58,202 nucleotides of DNA, taken from NCBI GenBank assembly GCA_949289155.1, contig CASEMX010000029.1, positions 1 through 58,202 on the forward strand, in the 5' to 3' direction. Positions 1 through 9,396 of the stretch are shown here, in pieces. The stretch's first letter is position 1, and each line of letters opens with the position of its first letter. Source of the stretch: an uncultured Parabacteroides sp. (GTDB taxonomy: Bacteria > Bacteroidota > Bacteroidia > Bacteroidales > Tannerellaceae). The notes under the pieces were generated by a model. That model searched no databases. It was not told the origin of the DNA and saw nothing but the letters and a program-made list of their open reading frames with translations. A program made the translations under genes and the position numbers.

Positions 1-1
1 G

Positions 2-874
2 GCGGTCATCTCAGGTATCGGCTGCTCTTCTCGCCTTCCTTATTATATGAATAGTTATGGATTCCACACGATTCATGGTCGTGGAGCGGCTATTGCTACA
101 GGTGTGAAGACTGCACGCCCGGATTTGAGTGTCTGGTTGATTACCGGTGATGGCGATTGTTTGGCAATCGGAGGAAATCACTTTATCCACGCTGTCCGTC
201 GCAATGTGGATTTAAATATTGTGCTGTTCAACAATAAAATCTACGGCTTGACTAAAGGACAATATTCGCCTACATCCGACCGTGGCTTCGTTTCCAAAAG
301 TTCACCTTACGGTACGGTGGAAGATCCGTTCATTCCGGCAGAGTTGGCATTGGGTGCACGGGGCAACTTCTTCGCGAGGGCAATCGATGTGGATTTGAAG
401 AATACGACAGATATCCTTGCGGCTTCGGCACGGCACAAAGGGGCTTCCGTAACAGAGGTATTGGTTAATTGTGTTATCTTCAATAATGGCATCCATAAGC
501 AGATTACCGATAAAGAATTCCGTGCAGACCGCACCATCTTCTTGCGTCATGGTGAAAAGATGATTTATGGCGCGAACAACGACAAAGGTATCGTATTGGA
601 CGGATTGAAACTGAAATCGGTAACCATCGGTCAGGATGGCTATACTTTGGATGACGTATTGGTACATGATGCGCATTGCCAAGATAATACCTTGCACATG
701 ATGCTGGCTATGATGGGAGGCAACATGCCCGTCGCTTTAGGAATCATCCGCGATGTGGATGCGCCGACCTACGATGAAGCAGTCCATGAGCAGATTAAAG
801 AGGTTCAGGCAAAGATGCCAAGTCGCACCTTAGACGAGTTCTTAAGAAGTTGCGAGACTTGGGAGATTAAGTAA
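2..874 (+). CDS. korB: 2-oxoglutarate:ferredoxin oxidoreductase, beta subunit (5' end missing)
   Basis: Thiamine-diphosphate-binding beta subunit of a 2-oxoacid:ferredoxin oxidoreductase, most like the 2-oxoglutarate enzyme that makes succinyl-CoA and reduced ferredoxin in the cytoplasm. The frame is open from base 2, before the first in-window ATG at 47, and reads AVISGIGCSSRLPYYMNSYG, which is typical of the family upstream of the cofactor site; the true start is therefore left of the window. The ThDP/Mg motif is visible as GDGD...IGGNHFIHA...LFNNKIYGLTKGQ, followed by SPTSDRG, usual for KorB. About 290 residues are present of an expected 330-340. The alpha subunit should lie just upstream. 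A strong hairpin terminator follows, so korB is the last gene of its operon. The choice of 2-oxoglutarate over another 2-oxoacid rests on overall resemblance only. Confidence 0.9.
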   Translation, partial: AVISGIGCSSRLPYYMNSYGFHTIHGRGAAIATGVKTARPDLSVWLITGDGDCLAIGGNHFIHAVRRNVDLNIVLFNNKIYGLTKGQYSPTSDRGFVSKSSPYGTVEDPFIPAELALGARGNFFARAIDVDLKNTTDILAASARHKGASVTEVLVNCVIFNNGIHKQITDKEFRADRTIFLRHGEKMIYGANNDKGIVLDGLKLKSVTIGQDGYTLDDVLVHDAHCQDNTLHMMLAMMGGNMPVALGIIRDVDAPTYDEAVHEQIKEVQAKMPSRTLDEFLRSCETWEIK

Positions 875-881
875 ATAATGG

Positions 882-932
882 ACGGCTGACGGAAAATAAA
901 GTAAGATATATACTATCCGTCAGCCGTTTTTT
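882..932 (+). terminator. Rho-independent terminator after korB
   Basis: A perfect 12-bp inverted repeat (ACGGCTGACGGA at 882-893 and its complement at 916-927) is followed by a run of T. It starts 8 bases after the korB stop codon. Confidence 0.85.
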
Positions 933-1361
933 ATCAAATATAACGGCTATTTTGGTTTGCTGCCCAATTATGCTGTACTCGCCTTGATGTCTATAAGATT
1001 TTCGCGAAAGAAAGTATCGATACCCTCCTTTTGTGGCGCATTTGCCATATCTTGAATTGTGATTTTTTCTTGTTCCTTTCAGAAGTTTTGGATAAACCTG
1101 TCTCCGAAATAGGCTACATTTCTGTAATCTTTTTGGTTATACCTGTTTGTGTCGGATTTGTTCGTGGCGGAGACATTTGGGATAGAGAAGAGGGAATACA
1201 ACATGAGTTGGATGTAACCGATGCGAATATGGCAAGATAGAATAGGGAATAATTATTGATAAGTAATCGTCTCTATTTTGTTTATACCATCTCAGGGTTA
1301 TCCGAATGTAGATGCAATCAGTGCGCGGGATACACCGGGGTCAGCACAAAGGATAGAAATC

Positions 1362-1497
1362 AGTGGCACTGATTTTAGGAAAAGGTAGTACTGATTTTAG
1401 GAAAAGGTAGTACTGATTTTAGAAAAAGGTAGTACTGATTTTGGAAAAAGGTAGTACTGATTATAGGAAAAGGTAGTACTGATTATAGGAGAAGGTT
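1362..1497. repeat. Six tandem copies of a 22-bp repeat
   Basis: Six head-to-tail copies of a 22-bp unit that begins GGTAGTACTGATTTTAGG and ends in AAAA. Copies start at 1362, 1384, 1406, 1428, 1450 and 1472; the first and last are the most diverged. Each holds the small palindrome AGTACT. There are no spacers, so it is not a CRISPR array. It lies in the 1.37-kb gap between korB and pckA. Two other intergenic arrays in this window have the same 22-bp period with unrelated sequence. Confidence 0.9.
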
Positions 1498-1602
1498 CCT
1501 GCTGTAAAAAGATAAATGGGGAGCGAAAGCACATAAATACGTTGAATATTAAAAATAGAAATTCTGAAGAGATTTCAATCTTCGCGCAAGCATAAAGCGG
1601 AT

Positions 1603-1928
1603 GTGATTGTTGCGGCGACGTTTAATTTCCGAACAAACGATGTTAGAACAGGTTACGAGATAACCGTAGTGGGGTATCCTGCTAATTCCGTTCAATGGAT
1701 AACCGCTCCGGATGTTCGCTTATACAGACAAACTGATTGCCTGCGATTACGCATTGGGAAGAGATTCGCTTGCGCAAGGCTGTCGTCGGTATGAATGAGA
1801 CAGAGTGTCTTTTGGCCTTTGGTAAGCCGCAAACTGTATTGGAATCGAACGGACAAGTGCAGTGGATGTACACAAGTTCATTCCATCTGTTTTTCAAAAA
1901 TGAGTTGGTTTATACCGTCTTGAAATAA
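1603..1928 (+). pseudogene. Eroded remnant of a small protein gene
   Basis: Two overlapping frames together resemble a single broken gene. The upstream frame reads TVVGYPANSVQWITAPDVRLY; the downstream frame, open from a TTG at 1737 just after an in-frame TGA, reads HWEEIRLRKAVVGM and then ECLLAFGKPQTV...GQVQWMYTSSFHLFFKNELVYTV. The second part looks like the C-terminal end of the small lipoproteins whose ending is GMxxxECxxAxGxP...W.Y......F, reminiscent of SmpA/BamE-like folds. No intact start or signal peptide is visible, and the two parts are in different frames. The rest of the 875-2242 gap shows no convincing gene. Confidence 0.4.
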
Positions 1929-2083
1929 GGATTTGTCCGATATTTCCTGAAGGTTACAGAAAATCACCTTCAATTTCTCTCAAACATCCGTCATTTTGTC
2001 AACTCCATTTCGCAATTTCAGGATGGAAAAATAAATTTCCCCAAAAAGGAATATTATTACTGAAAAATTTCCTTAATACGATG

Positions 2084-2112
2084 TTTGCTTCCAGAAAAAA
2101 ATATTACTTTTG
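2084..2112 (+). promoter_or_regulatory. Promoter of pckA
   Basis: Bacteroidetes primary-sigma promoter: TTTG at 2084-2087, a 17-bp spacer, and TACTTTTG (TAnnTTTG) at 2105-2112. It predicts a 5' leader of about 125 nt before the pckA ATG. Confidence 0.7.
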
Positions 2113-2242
2113 TGCACAGAAAAAATACGGGCAGAAGAGTTGTTTCTAATGATAGAAAAGGCAAAATCAGAATGCCTGGATTAAAAATAGGAAGAAAGAG
2201 AAAATAATTTATACAAGTCAATCATTTAAATTTTAAAACAAG

Positions 2243-3850
2243 ATGGCTAATTTAGATTTAAGCAAGTACGGAATTGTTGATGTAAAGGAAATCGTACACA
2301 ATCCGTCTTATGATGTTCTGTTTGCAGAAGAGACTAAACCGGAATTGGAAGGTTATGAAAAGGGTCAAGTGACAGAACTGGGTGCTGTAAACGTAATGAC
2401 TGGTATCTACACTGGTCGTTCTCCTAAGGACAAATTCTTTGTTTATAATGAAGCAAGCAAGGACACTGTATGGTGGACTTCTGATGAATATAAAAACGAT
2501 AACAAGCCTTGCTCAGAAGAGGCTTGGGCAGATTTGAAAGCTAAAGCTGTTAAGGAATTGTCTGGCAAGCGTTTGTTTGTTGTCGATACATTCTGCGGTG
2601 CAAACCCGGCTACTCGCTTAAAAGTTCGTTTCATCATGGAGGTTGCTTGGCAAGCTCACTTCGTAACGAACATGTTCATTCGTCCAACTGCTGAAGAATT
2701 GGCTAACTACGGTGAACCTGATTTTGTATCATTCAACGCAGCGAAGGCTAAAGTTGAAAACTACAAAGAATTAGGCTTGAACTCTGAAACAGCTACTGTA
2801 TTCAACTTGAAGACCAACGAACAGGTTATCTTGAATACTTGGTACGGTGGTGAAATGAAGAAGGGTATCTTCTCAATCATGAACTACTTGAACCCGTTGC
2901 GTGGTATCGCTTCTATGCACTGCTCAGCTAATACGAACATGGAAGGTACTGATTCTGCTATCTTCTTTGGTCTGTCTGGTACAGGTAAGACTACTTTGTC
3001 AACTGATCCGAAACGTCTGTTGATTGGTGACGATGAACACGGATGGGATGACGAAGGTGTATTCAACTATGAAGGTGGTTGCTACGCTAAGGTTATCAAC
3101 TTGGATAAGGAAAGCGAACCGGATATCTACAATGCCATCAAGCGCGACGCTTTGTTGGAAAATGTTACAGTAGATGCTAATGGAAAGATTGATTTCGCTG
3201 ATAAGAGCGTAACTGAGAATACTCGTGTATCTTATCCTATCTATCATATCAACAATATCGTTAAGCCGGTTTCTAAAGGCCCGCACGCTCATCAGGTAAT
3301 CTTCTTGTCTGCTGATGCATTCGGCGTATTGCCTCCTGTTTCTATCCTGAGCGCAGAACAAGCTAAATATTACTTCTTGTCTGGTTTCACCGCTAAGTTG
3401 GCTGGTACAGAACGTGGTATTACTGAACCGACTCCGACATTCTCAGCTTGCTTCGGCGCTGCATTCTTGAGCTTGCACCCGACTAAATATGCTGAAGAGT
3501 TGGTTAAGAAGATGGAAAAGGTAGGTGCTAAGGCATACTTGGTTAACACAGGTTGGAACGGTACTGGCAAGCGTATCTCTATCCGTGATACTCGTGGTAT
3601 CATCGACGCTATCCTTGACGGTTCTATTGATAAAGCTCCGACAAAGACGATTCCGTTCTTCGGTTTCGTTGTTCCGACAGAATTGCCGGGTGTTGATCCG
3701 AAAATTCTTGATCCGCGTGATACTTACGCTGACGCTGCTCAGTGGGAAGAAAAGGCTAAAGACTTGGCAGGCCGCTTCATCAAGAACTTCGCTAAGTTTA
3801 CAGGCAACGATGCTGGTAAGGCATTGGTTGCTGCTGGTCCGAAATTATAA
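2243..3850 (+). CDS. pckA: Phosphoenolpyruvate carboxykinase (ATP)
   Basis: Interconverts oxaloacetate plus ATP and PEP plus CO2 plus ADP. In fermenting Bacteroidales it mostly runs in the carboxylating direction and feeds the fumarate/succinate branch. The 535 residues match the ATP-type enzyme. The P-loop is [11 protein letters not shown] at residues 243-253; the metal and nucleotide segment [17 protein letters not shown] follows at about 258. [15 protein letters not shown] near residue 58 is the family's substrate-binding stretch, and the C-terminal part has the usual [15 protein letters not shown] segment. It is monocistronic, with its own promoter and a hairpin terminator 20 bases after the stop. 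Codon choice is strongly biased (GCT, AAC, GGT, TTC), as expected for a very highly expressed gene. Confidence 0.97.
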   Translation: MANLDLSKYGIVDVKEIVHNPSYDVLFAEETKPELEGYEKGQVTELGAVNVMTGIYTGRSPKDKFFVYNEASKDTVWWTSDEYKNDNKPCSEEAWADLKAKAVKELSGKRLFVVDTFCGANPATRLKVRFIMEVAWQAHFVTNMFIRPTAEELANYGEPDFVSFNAAKAKVENYKELGLNSETATVFNLKTNEQVILNTWYGGEMKKGIFSIMNYLNPLRGIASMHCSANTNMEGTDSAIFFGLSGTGKTTLSTDPKRLLIGDDEHGWDDEGVFNYEGGCYAKVINLDKESEPDIYNAIKRDALLENVTVDANGKIDFADKSVTENTRVSYPIYHINNIVKPVSKGPHAHQVIFLSADAFGVLPPVSILSAEQAKYYFLSGFTAKLAGTERGITEPTPTFSACFGAAFLSLHPTKYAEELVKKMEKVGAKAYLVNTGWNGTGKRISIRDTRGIIDAILDGSIDKAPTKTIPFFGFVVPTELPGVDPKILDPRDTYADAAQWEEKAKDLAGRFIKNFAKFTGNDAGKALVAAGPKL

Positions 3851-3870
3851 TAAGACCCCCAATAAAAAGA

Positions 3871-3899
3871 AAAAGGCGTGCGAAAGCATGCCTTTTTTT
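3871..3899 (+). terminator. Terminator after pckA
   Basis: Stem AGGCGTGC / GCATGCCT with a GAAA loop, followed by seven T. Confidence 0.9.
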
Positions 3900-4017
3900 G
3901 TTTCTTCTAAAATAATTTGCCGATTTCTTGTAAATAGATTTCATATTTATAACGTACATTAAAAAATATTTCTTACCTTTACGCCGTGTTAGAATCTATT
4001 TTAGGGGATTTAGGTAC

Positions 4018-5124
4018 ATGCAGAAGTATATTGCTTTGATAATAGTGGTATTGCTCGGGTTTACTGCCTGCAGTGATAATTGGACTTACCGGATAGAAGG
4101 GAAGATTGCCAATCTGGAAGAGCCGACTATTTATGTGATTTTTGAGAGTGAGAGTGAGAAGTTGATTGATACGTTGACTTGTGAACCGGAGGGCAAGTTT
4201 GAAATAATACAAAAAACGGGCGATTATCATACCGCCACTCTTTTAATGAATGATAAGACACAATGGGCCACTGTTTTCTTGACGCCGGGCAAACGGGTGA
4301 AAGTAAATGGAGATGTGCGTTATGTCTCTTTGTTCCAGATTAAAGGAGGAAGCGATATCAATGGCAAGTTGTCGGATTTCAGGAGTGCCTCTTCTAATTT
4401 GTGGAAAGAGCAGGCCGATTTGATTGCCAAGTTGGAAAAGAAGAAGATTGACCCGATAGAAGAGGCTGACCTGATGTCAAAGCTGACGAATGTGAATCAT
4501 CAGCTGGAAGAACAAGCTATCCTACAGATTAAAAAGCATCCGGACGAAGCGGCATCATTGGCATTGATTCAATATTTCTTTACTAATCCAGATGATACGC
4601 GGGAAGTTGATGAGTTGTTGGCATTGATTTCTCCGAAGTTGCGTGAGCATTTTATCTATAAAGCATTAGAGGAATATAGTGTACGTGCCAAACGGACTAG
4701 CATCGGGGCAGAAGCTCCCAGTTTCAAGGTGAAGAATCTGTTGGGAAAGGAGATTGATTTGTCGAAGATTCCTGATAAGTATATTTTATTGGCATTTACG
4801 GGACCATGGGGCGGAATGAATCATGCGGAGGAGCCCTATCTCAGTCAGATTGCTGCGACTTACTCGGTAGAGGAACTAGAACTGATTGTGATTACCTTGG
4901 ACGAGTATGCGGATAAGTTGAGAGCGCAAATCAAAAAGGATACTATCTCTTGGAATCTGGTGACCGATTCTGCCGGGCAGGCTTCGGCTTTGATTGATTT
5001 ATATAATGTCAGTGAACTTCCGAGCTGCTATTTAATTGACAAAGACAAGAAGATTCTGTTGAAAACCGAGAATAATGTAGAAATCAGGGATACTTTGGAA
5101 GAGTTATTAGGGGAAAAGCAGTAA
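4018..5124 (+). CDS. DUF4369/thioredoxin-fold lipoprotein without active-site cysteines
   Basis: Exported lipoprotein of 368 residues. The signal peptide ends in the lipobox FTAC, with Cys18 as the lipidation site. Residues about 24-115 (YRIEGKIANLEEPTIYVIF...) resemble DUF4369, the domain found before TlpA/AhpC-type thioredoxin domains in Bacteroidetes. The middle is charged and helical. From about residue 232 (IGAEAPSFKVKNLLGKEIDL) there is a thioredoxin-like fold. Where TlpA proteins carry WCxxC, this one reads FTGPWGGMNHAEEP at about 260-273, with no cysteine. The cis-proline loop (SELPSCYLIDKDKKIL) is kept. It therefore probably does not exchange disulfides and may bind a partner instead. 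A weak -7 element (TACCTTTA, 3974-3981) lies upstream. Confidence 0.8.
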   Translation: MQKYIALIIVVLLGFTACSDNWTYRIEGKIANLEEPTIYVIFESESEKLIDTLTCEPEGKFEIIQKTGDYHTATLLMNDKTQWATVFLTPGKRVKVNGDVRYVSLFQIKGGSDINGKLSDFRSASSNLWKEQADLIAKLEKKKIDPIEEADLMSKLTNVNHQLEEQAILQIKKHPDEAASLALIQYFFTNPDDTREVDELLALISPKLREHFIYKALEEYSVRAKRTSIGAEAPSFKVKNLLGKEIDLSKIPDKYILLAFTGPWGGMNHAEEPYLSQIAATYSVEELELIVITLDEYADKLRAQIKKDTISWNLVTDSAGQASALIDLYNVSELPSCYLIDKDKKILLKTENNVEIRDTLEELLGEKQ

Positions 5125-5180
5125 CTGCGGATTCCCTGATACCTTAACATGAAATAATAACGTAAAAAGGATACTTAACT

Positions 5181-6719
5181 ATGTTAGTCAAAACATTTGC
5201 AGCGGCTGTACAGGGCATCTCAGCCACGATAATTACGATTGAAGTAAACTGTACGAGCGGCATTCAGTTCTTTCTGGTCGGATTGCCGGATGTGGCGATT
5301 CGCGAAAGTCATGAGCGCATTATCTCTGCGCTTCAAGTCAGTGGATACAAATTCCCACGTAACCGGATTGTGATTAATATGGCTCCTGCGGACATCCGCA
5401 AGGAGGGGTCTGCCTATGATTTGCCGTTGGCCATAGGCATTCTGGCAGGCGCTGAGCAAATTAGTTCCGAGAAGCTCTCTCAATATATGTTGATGGGAGA
5501 GCTGTCGTTGGACGGGACATTGAATCCCATCCGGGGTGTCTTGCCCATCGCTATCAAAGCCCGCGAAGCGGGGTTCAAAGGGTTTATCCTGCCGAAACAG
5601 AATGCCCGGGAGGCTGCCGTAGTCAACAATCTGGACGTTTATGGTGTCACGAATATCAAGGATGTCATCCTGTTTATGGAGGGGAAAAAGGAGCTGGAGC
5701 CAACGGTCGTGGATACCCGCAAGGAGTTTTATGCAAAGCAACAGCTGTTCGATTATGATTTCTCGGAGGTGCGCGGTCAGGAGAACGTAAAGCGTGCTTT
5801 GGAAGTAGCGGCTGCCGGTGGGCATAATCTGTTGATGATAGGTCCTCCCGGCAGTGGAAAGTCGATGCTGGCAAAGCGTTTGCCCTCTATTCTCCCGCCT
5901 TTTTCGTTGCATGAGTCGTTAGAGACCACCAAAATCCATTCCGTAGCAGGGAAGATAGGAAGTGAGACCTCATTGATGACGCAACGTCCATTTCGCGCTC
6001 CGCATCATACGATTTCGGATGTGGCGATGGTAGGTGGAGGCTCGTTTCCGCAGCCGGGAGAAATCAGTCTGGCACATAACGGGATTCTTTTTTTGGATGA
6101 GTTGCCGGAATTCAGCCGGAGTGTCTTGGAGGTCATGCGTCAGCCGTTGGAAGACCGGATGATTACGATTTCAAGGGCTCGTTTTACGGTCGAATATCCG
6201 GCTGGGTTTATGCTGATTGCCTCGATGAATCCCTGTCCTTGCGGCTATTATAACCATCCGACAAAGGCTTGTGTCTGTTCTCCCGGAGCTGTCCAGAAGT
6301 ATATGAACCGCATCTCCGGACCGTTGCTTGACCGTATCGATATCCAGATAGAGATAGTCCCTGTCCCATTTGAAAAGATGGCTGAGAAGACAGAGGCGGA
6401 ATCAAGTGCGGCTATCCGTGAACGGGTGGTCGCTGCCCGAGCTATCCAGACAAAGCGTTTTGCCGACTATCCGGATGTGCATTGCAATGCGCAGATGAAT
6501 AGTAAATTGCTGCATACCTACGCGCTTCCTGATGCTTCCGGACTGGCGCTGCTGAAAAATGCCATGACCAAATTGAATCTTTCAGCACGTGCCTATGACC
6601 GTATTCTGAAGGTCTCAAGGACAATCGCCGATTTAGCCGGGTCGGAAAATATCGAACCGTGCCATTTAGCAGAGGCCATTCACTATCGCAATTTGGACAG
6701 GGAAAGCTGGGGCGGATAA
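5181..6719 (+). CDS. comM: YifB/ComM-family AAA+ ATPase (Mg-chelatase-like)
   Basis: Member of the YifB/ComM family. In naturally competent bacteria ComM is a hexameric helicase that promotes branch migration during DNA integration; its role in Bacteroidales is not established. The protein has 512 residues, the normal length. The N-terminal ChlI-like fold (about 1-170) is followed by the Mg-chelatase AAA+ module: Walker A GPPGSGKS at residues 221-228, the HTISDVAMVGGG insert, Walker B ILFLDELPEF from residue 302, and the zinc-like cluster MNPCPCGYYNHPTKACVCSP. The C-terminal Mg-chelatase domain ends at ...AIHYRNLDR. The gene starts 56 bases after the upstream stop and may be co-transcribed with it, although the two functions are not obviously related. 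Confidence 0.93.
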   Translation: MLVKTFAAAVQGISATIITIEVNCTSGIQFFLVGLPDVAIRESHERIISALQVSGYKFPRNRIVINMAPADIRKEGSAYDLPLAIGILAGAEQISSEKLSQYMLMGELSLDGTLNPIRGVLPIAIKAREAGFKGFILPKQNAREAAVVNNLDVYGVTNIKDVILFMEGKKELEPTVVDTRKEFYAKQQLFDYDFSEVRGQENVKRALEVAAAGGHNLLMIGPPGSGKSMLAKRLPSILPPFSLHESLETTKIHSVAGKIGSETSLMTQRPFRAPHHTISDVAMVGGGSFPQPGEISLAHNGILFLDELPEFSRSVLEVMRQPLEDRMITISRARFTVEYPAGFMLIASMNPCPCGYYNHPTKACVCSPGAVQKYMNRISGPLLDRIDIQIEIVPVPFEKMAEKTEAESSAAIRERVVAARAIQTKRFADYPDVHCNAQMNSKLLHTYALPDASGLALLKNAMTKLNLSARAYDRILKVSRTIADLAGSENIEPCHLAEAIHYRNLDRESWGG

Positions 6720-7151
6720 CCGAGATGGGACAGTTAGGGACGTATTTTGGCTGATAGGTGAAGATTGGAGAAAATCTTGTTGAATTTATTCTGAAAACGG
6801 GTTGTAATATATTGATATCAATGTATTTGTGCCTACACTTCCTAAGTGTCTACTTTTTGAATATCTATAGGCCAAATGTCTCTAAGTGTCCCTTTTTCTC
6901 TGTTCAGACACTTTTCTATTTTTATTCTGACATTTCAGAAAAATCGAGAAAAATCTAATAAATAGAACATATATTTTTTCGATGATTTTTTGTTATATAA
7001 TTGATTATTATATACTTGATGTGAAATCGTTAAAATATGTGATATAAAAAATGGAATATATTTTTCCGGCGATGGCGCTTGCTGTCCTTTTGGTTTTGCT
7101 TTTACTTTGCACGCTGGAAAAATGAAGTAAATATTAAAAGAATTAACAAAC
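6720..7151. other. AT-rich gap before the surface-lipoprotein locus
   Basis: No convincing gene. A possible terminator for the preceding ATPase gene is AAGTGTC (6884-6890) paired with GACACTT (6907-6913), followed by a T-rich stretch. The core AAGTGTC also occurs at 6844-6850. The last 150 bases are very AT-rich and should hold the promoter of the locus that starts at 7152, but I cannot pick out a clear TTTG/TAnnTTTG pair. Confidence 0.4.
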
Positions 7152-7955
7152 ATGTATTGGTCTGGAAAGATAAAAAGATTGTTATGGGTGTTGTCAGGAA
7201 TAGCTGTTTTTTCTTCCTGTACATCCGACTCGGAGGAAATCATCGGAGATATAGGAAACGGCTATATCTCGCTCTCTATTCAAGCCGACGCAGGATTTCA
7301 GCCGACGAGGGCAATCGGTGAAGATGATTATAAGGATATAGCTAATTATACGGTGGAAATTTGGGATGGCGAAGAACTTTTTAATACCTATGCTCCCGGA
7401 AAGATTCCTGCCTCCCTTAAATTGGATGCCGGAACCTATACGATAAAAGCTTTTTCCGGTGAAAATTTGACAGCTTCAACAGATTATATGTATGTGGCAG
7501 GGGAAAGCAAAATTACATTGACTGCAGGAGAGACCAAAACCGTAGAAATACCTTGTCAACCAGCCTGTGCGAAAGTGACAATCGACTTCGACAAAGAAAT
7601 GGCTACTTACTTCAAAGATTATTCCGTATCATTCAAAACAAAAGCATTAGATAAATCCACTTATATTTGGGAAAAAGCAGATACTGAACCGGTTTATTTG
7701 AAAGTGGAAGATAATGAATCGGTGTCCATGACCATTCAATTAACGAATAAAGAGGGACAACAAATACCGTCTCAATCCTATTCTCATAAATTAAGTCCGA
7801 AGCAAGCATTTACTTTGCATGTGAAACCGCAAGTTAAAGAACCGGGCGATACAGGTTTGGGCATTGTAATTGAAATAGATGAAGGTACAAACAATCCTAC
7901 AGAAATAGAAATTGATATCCCTTCTAACTGGGTGGATGATACAACAAACGAATAA
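7152..7955 (+). CDS. DUF4493 surface lipoprotein, first gene of the locus
   Basis: Predicted surface lipoprotein of 267 residues. The signal peptide ends in FSSC; CTSDSEEI after cleavage has the acidic stretch that acts as an export signal to the outer leaflet in Bacteroidetes. The body follows the DUF4493 pattern: GYISLSIQAD...TRAIGEDDYKDIANYTVEIWDGEELFNTY, then a beta strand with LKLDAGTYTIKAFSGE, and an IPCQPACAKVTIDFD strand that matches the tCxLANvKvtv signature of the family. The function of DUF4493 is unknown; the fold resembles fimbrillin-like or immunoglobulin-like beta sandwiches. It is the first of several related lipoproteins in a row, and its stop overlaps the next start (TAATG), which implies translational coupling. 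Confidence 0.8.
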   Translation: MYWSGKIKRLLWVLSGIAVFSSCTSDSEEIIGDIGNGYISLSIQADAGFQPTRAIGEDDYKDIANYTVEIWDGEELFNTYAPGKIPASLKLDAGTYTIKAFSGENLTASTDYMYVAGESKITLTAGETKTVEIPCQPACAKVTIDFDKEMATYFKDYSVSFKTKALDKSTYIWEKADTEPVYLKVEDNESVSMTIQLTNKEGQQIPSQSYSHKLSPKQAFTLHVKPQVKEPGDTGLGIVIEIDEGTNNPTEIEIDIPSNWVDDTTNE

Positions 7956-9391
7956 TGGAAATGAAGATGAAGAAATTAAATATACTCTTATTAGGCGGAT
8001 TGCTGGCATTCGGTTTGACGTCTTGCGAAATGAAAGATGAATTGTGGGGCGGAAAAGAATCGACTGATAAAGGTCTGCTGGATTTAGGTGTGGCTTTGAA
8101 GAAAGCACAGCAGACGAGAGCCGGTAGCGAAGTTGATGATTTTTGGGTTATTATTGAAGATGCAAATGGAGAGCAAGTGGATTCCTTAGTTTATTCAGAA
8201 ATTGATGGACCTAAGGAATTAACAGTGGATGCTTATACAATTCGGGCGCATTCAGCTGTGACATTGCAGAAGATAATGGATGAACCTTATTATGCCGGCG
8301 AAGAGGATGTCGTTGTCGAAAAAGGAAAAACAGCCAAAGCTGACATTACTTGCACGATGAAGAATACCAAGATCCAGTTTAGCTTGTCTGAATTAATAGG
8401 AGCAGGATATGAAAGTTGGACAGTAACTGCTAATGCCGAAGGTGGTTTTATTTGTGAAGTTAAAAGTGGAACTGATAATGTAGCTCCCGTATATTGGTAT
8501 TTGAATGGTGCTGTTTCACAAATTAATGTGGATGTTACAGCCATGAAAGATGGTAAAACATACAAAGGTCATAAAACTTTTAGCAAAACGGACTCTTCTG
8601 GATCGTATGAAGATGATGATTCGCAATTCTTTGGAGGGGGTGAAACTTTGATTCTTAAAGTTCAACCTAAGTCTACAGATGATGAGGGTAACGAAGGCGG
8701 CAATAGTGGCGAAGGTGGCAACGAAGGTGAAGGTGGTAATGAAGGCGAAGGCGGAGGAAACGAAGAGGACAAGCCGACAACTCCGGAGCAGGGCACGATG
8801 GGTGACTTTGAAATCTCGGTAGACTTGACTTTCGAGGATTCTGAAGCTACCGTAGATGTGCCGGTGGATGGTAGTGGAACGGATAATGGTGCTACAACTC
8901 CGGGCGGTGGTTCGGAAGAGAAACCGGGACAAGGTGGCAATACCGGCGGAGGAAGCGTAGGTGAAGATAATGATGATGATGCGTCTGATACAGCGATTAC
9001 CATCTCGGATAATGGAACAGGATATTTGACGAATGGTGTGGATGTCCCACAAGGAGGTCCATATCCTACGGATGTGGCTGTTGTGATGAATGTGCCTAAT
9101 GGGATTAAGAATATGTATGTAAAAGTAGTAACCACCAATGATACATTTAAGGGAATGGTTGGTGAAATGGGACTAACAACTGGTGATGGCATGGATTTAG
9201 CGGGAGAAGGAACTTCAGAGTTAGAATCATTATTCCCTTTGCCAGAGTCTGGAGCTACTGATTATACTTTTACAATGTCTGAAACATTATTCGGTCTGTT
9301 AGGAAACTTCGCAGGCAAGCACGATTTTACATTGACTATTGTTGATGCTAAAGGCGAACAGGAATCAGCTACGCTAACTATCAACATTTGA
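7955..9391 (+). CDS. DUF4493 surface lipoprotein with Gly/Glu-rich linker
   Basis: Lipoprotein of 478 residues. The lipobox is LTSC, followed by EMKDEL, an acidic surface-export context. There are three candidate ATGs at 7955, 7961 and 7967; the first overlaps the upstream stop codon by one base and is kept. The N-terminal 230 residues are a DUF4493 unit (LDLGVALKKAQQTRAG..., PYYAGEEDVVVEKGKTAKADITCTMKNTKIQFSL). A low-complexity stretch of Gly, Glu and Asn at about residues 246-272 links to a second, Asp-rich beta domain. The linker comes from a GGCAACGAAGG-like DNA repeat at about 8695-8760 that could vary in length by slippage. It is co-transcribed with its neighbours. Confidence 0.78.
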   Translation: MEMKMKKLNILLLGGLLAFGLTSCEMKDELWGGKESTDKGLLDLGVALKKAQQTRAGSEVDDFWVIIEDANGEQVDSLVYSEIDGPKELTVDAYTIRAHSAVTLQKIMDEPYYAGEEDVVVEKGKTAKADITCTMKNTKIQFSLSELIGAGYESWTVTANAEGGFICEVKSGTDNVAPVYWYLNGAVSQINVDVTAMKDGKTYKGHKTFSKTDSSGSYEDDDSQFFGGGETLILKVQPKSTDDEGNEGGNSGEGGNEGEGGNEGEGGGNEEDKPTTPEQGTMGDFEISVDLTFEDSEATVDVPVDGSGTDNGATTPGGGSEEKPGQGGNTGGGSVGEDNDDDASDTAITISDNGTGYLTNGVDVPQGGPYPTDVAVVMNVPNGIKNMYVKVVTTNDTFKGMVGEMGLTTGDGMDLAGEGTSELESLFPLPESGATDYTFTMSETLFGLLGNFAGKHDFTLTIVDAKGEQESATLTINI

Positions 9392-9396
9392 TTGAG

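Noticed and set aside
1031-1240. A 69-codon frame in the korB-pckA gap
   Set aside because: No signal, domain or ribosome site. A minus-strand stretch ending FFRENLIDIKASTA looks slightly protein-like, but it is only about 26 codons and I cannot support it.
8516-9192. Ser/Pro-rich and Ile-rich minus-strand frames
   Set aside because: These are reverse translations of the Gly/Glu-rich linker of the DUF4493 gene.
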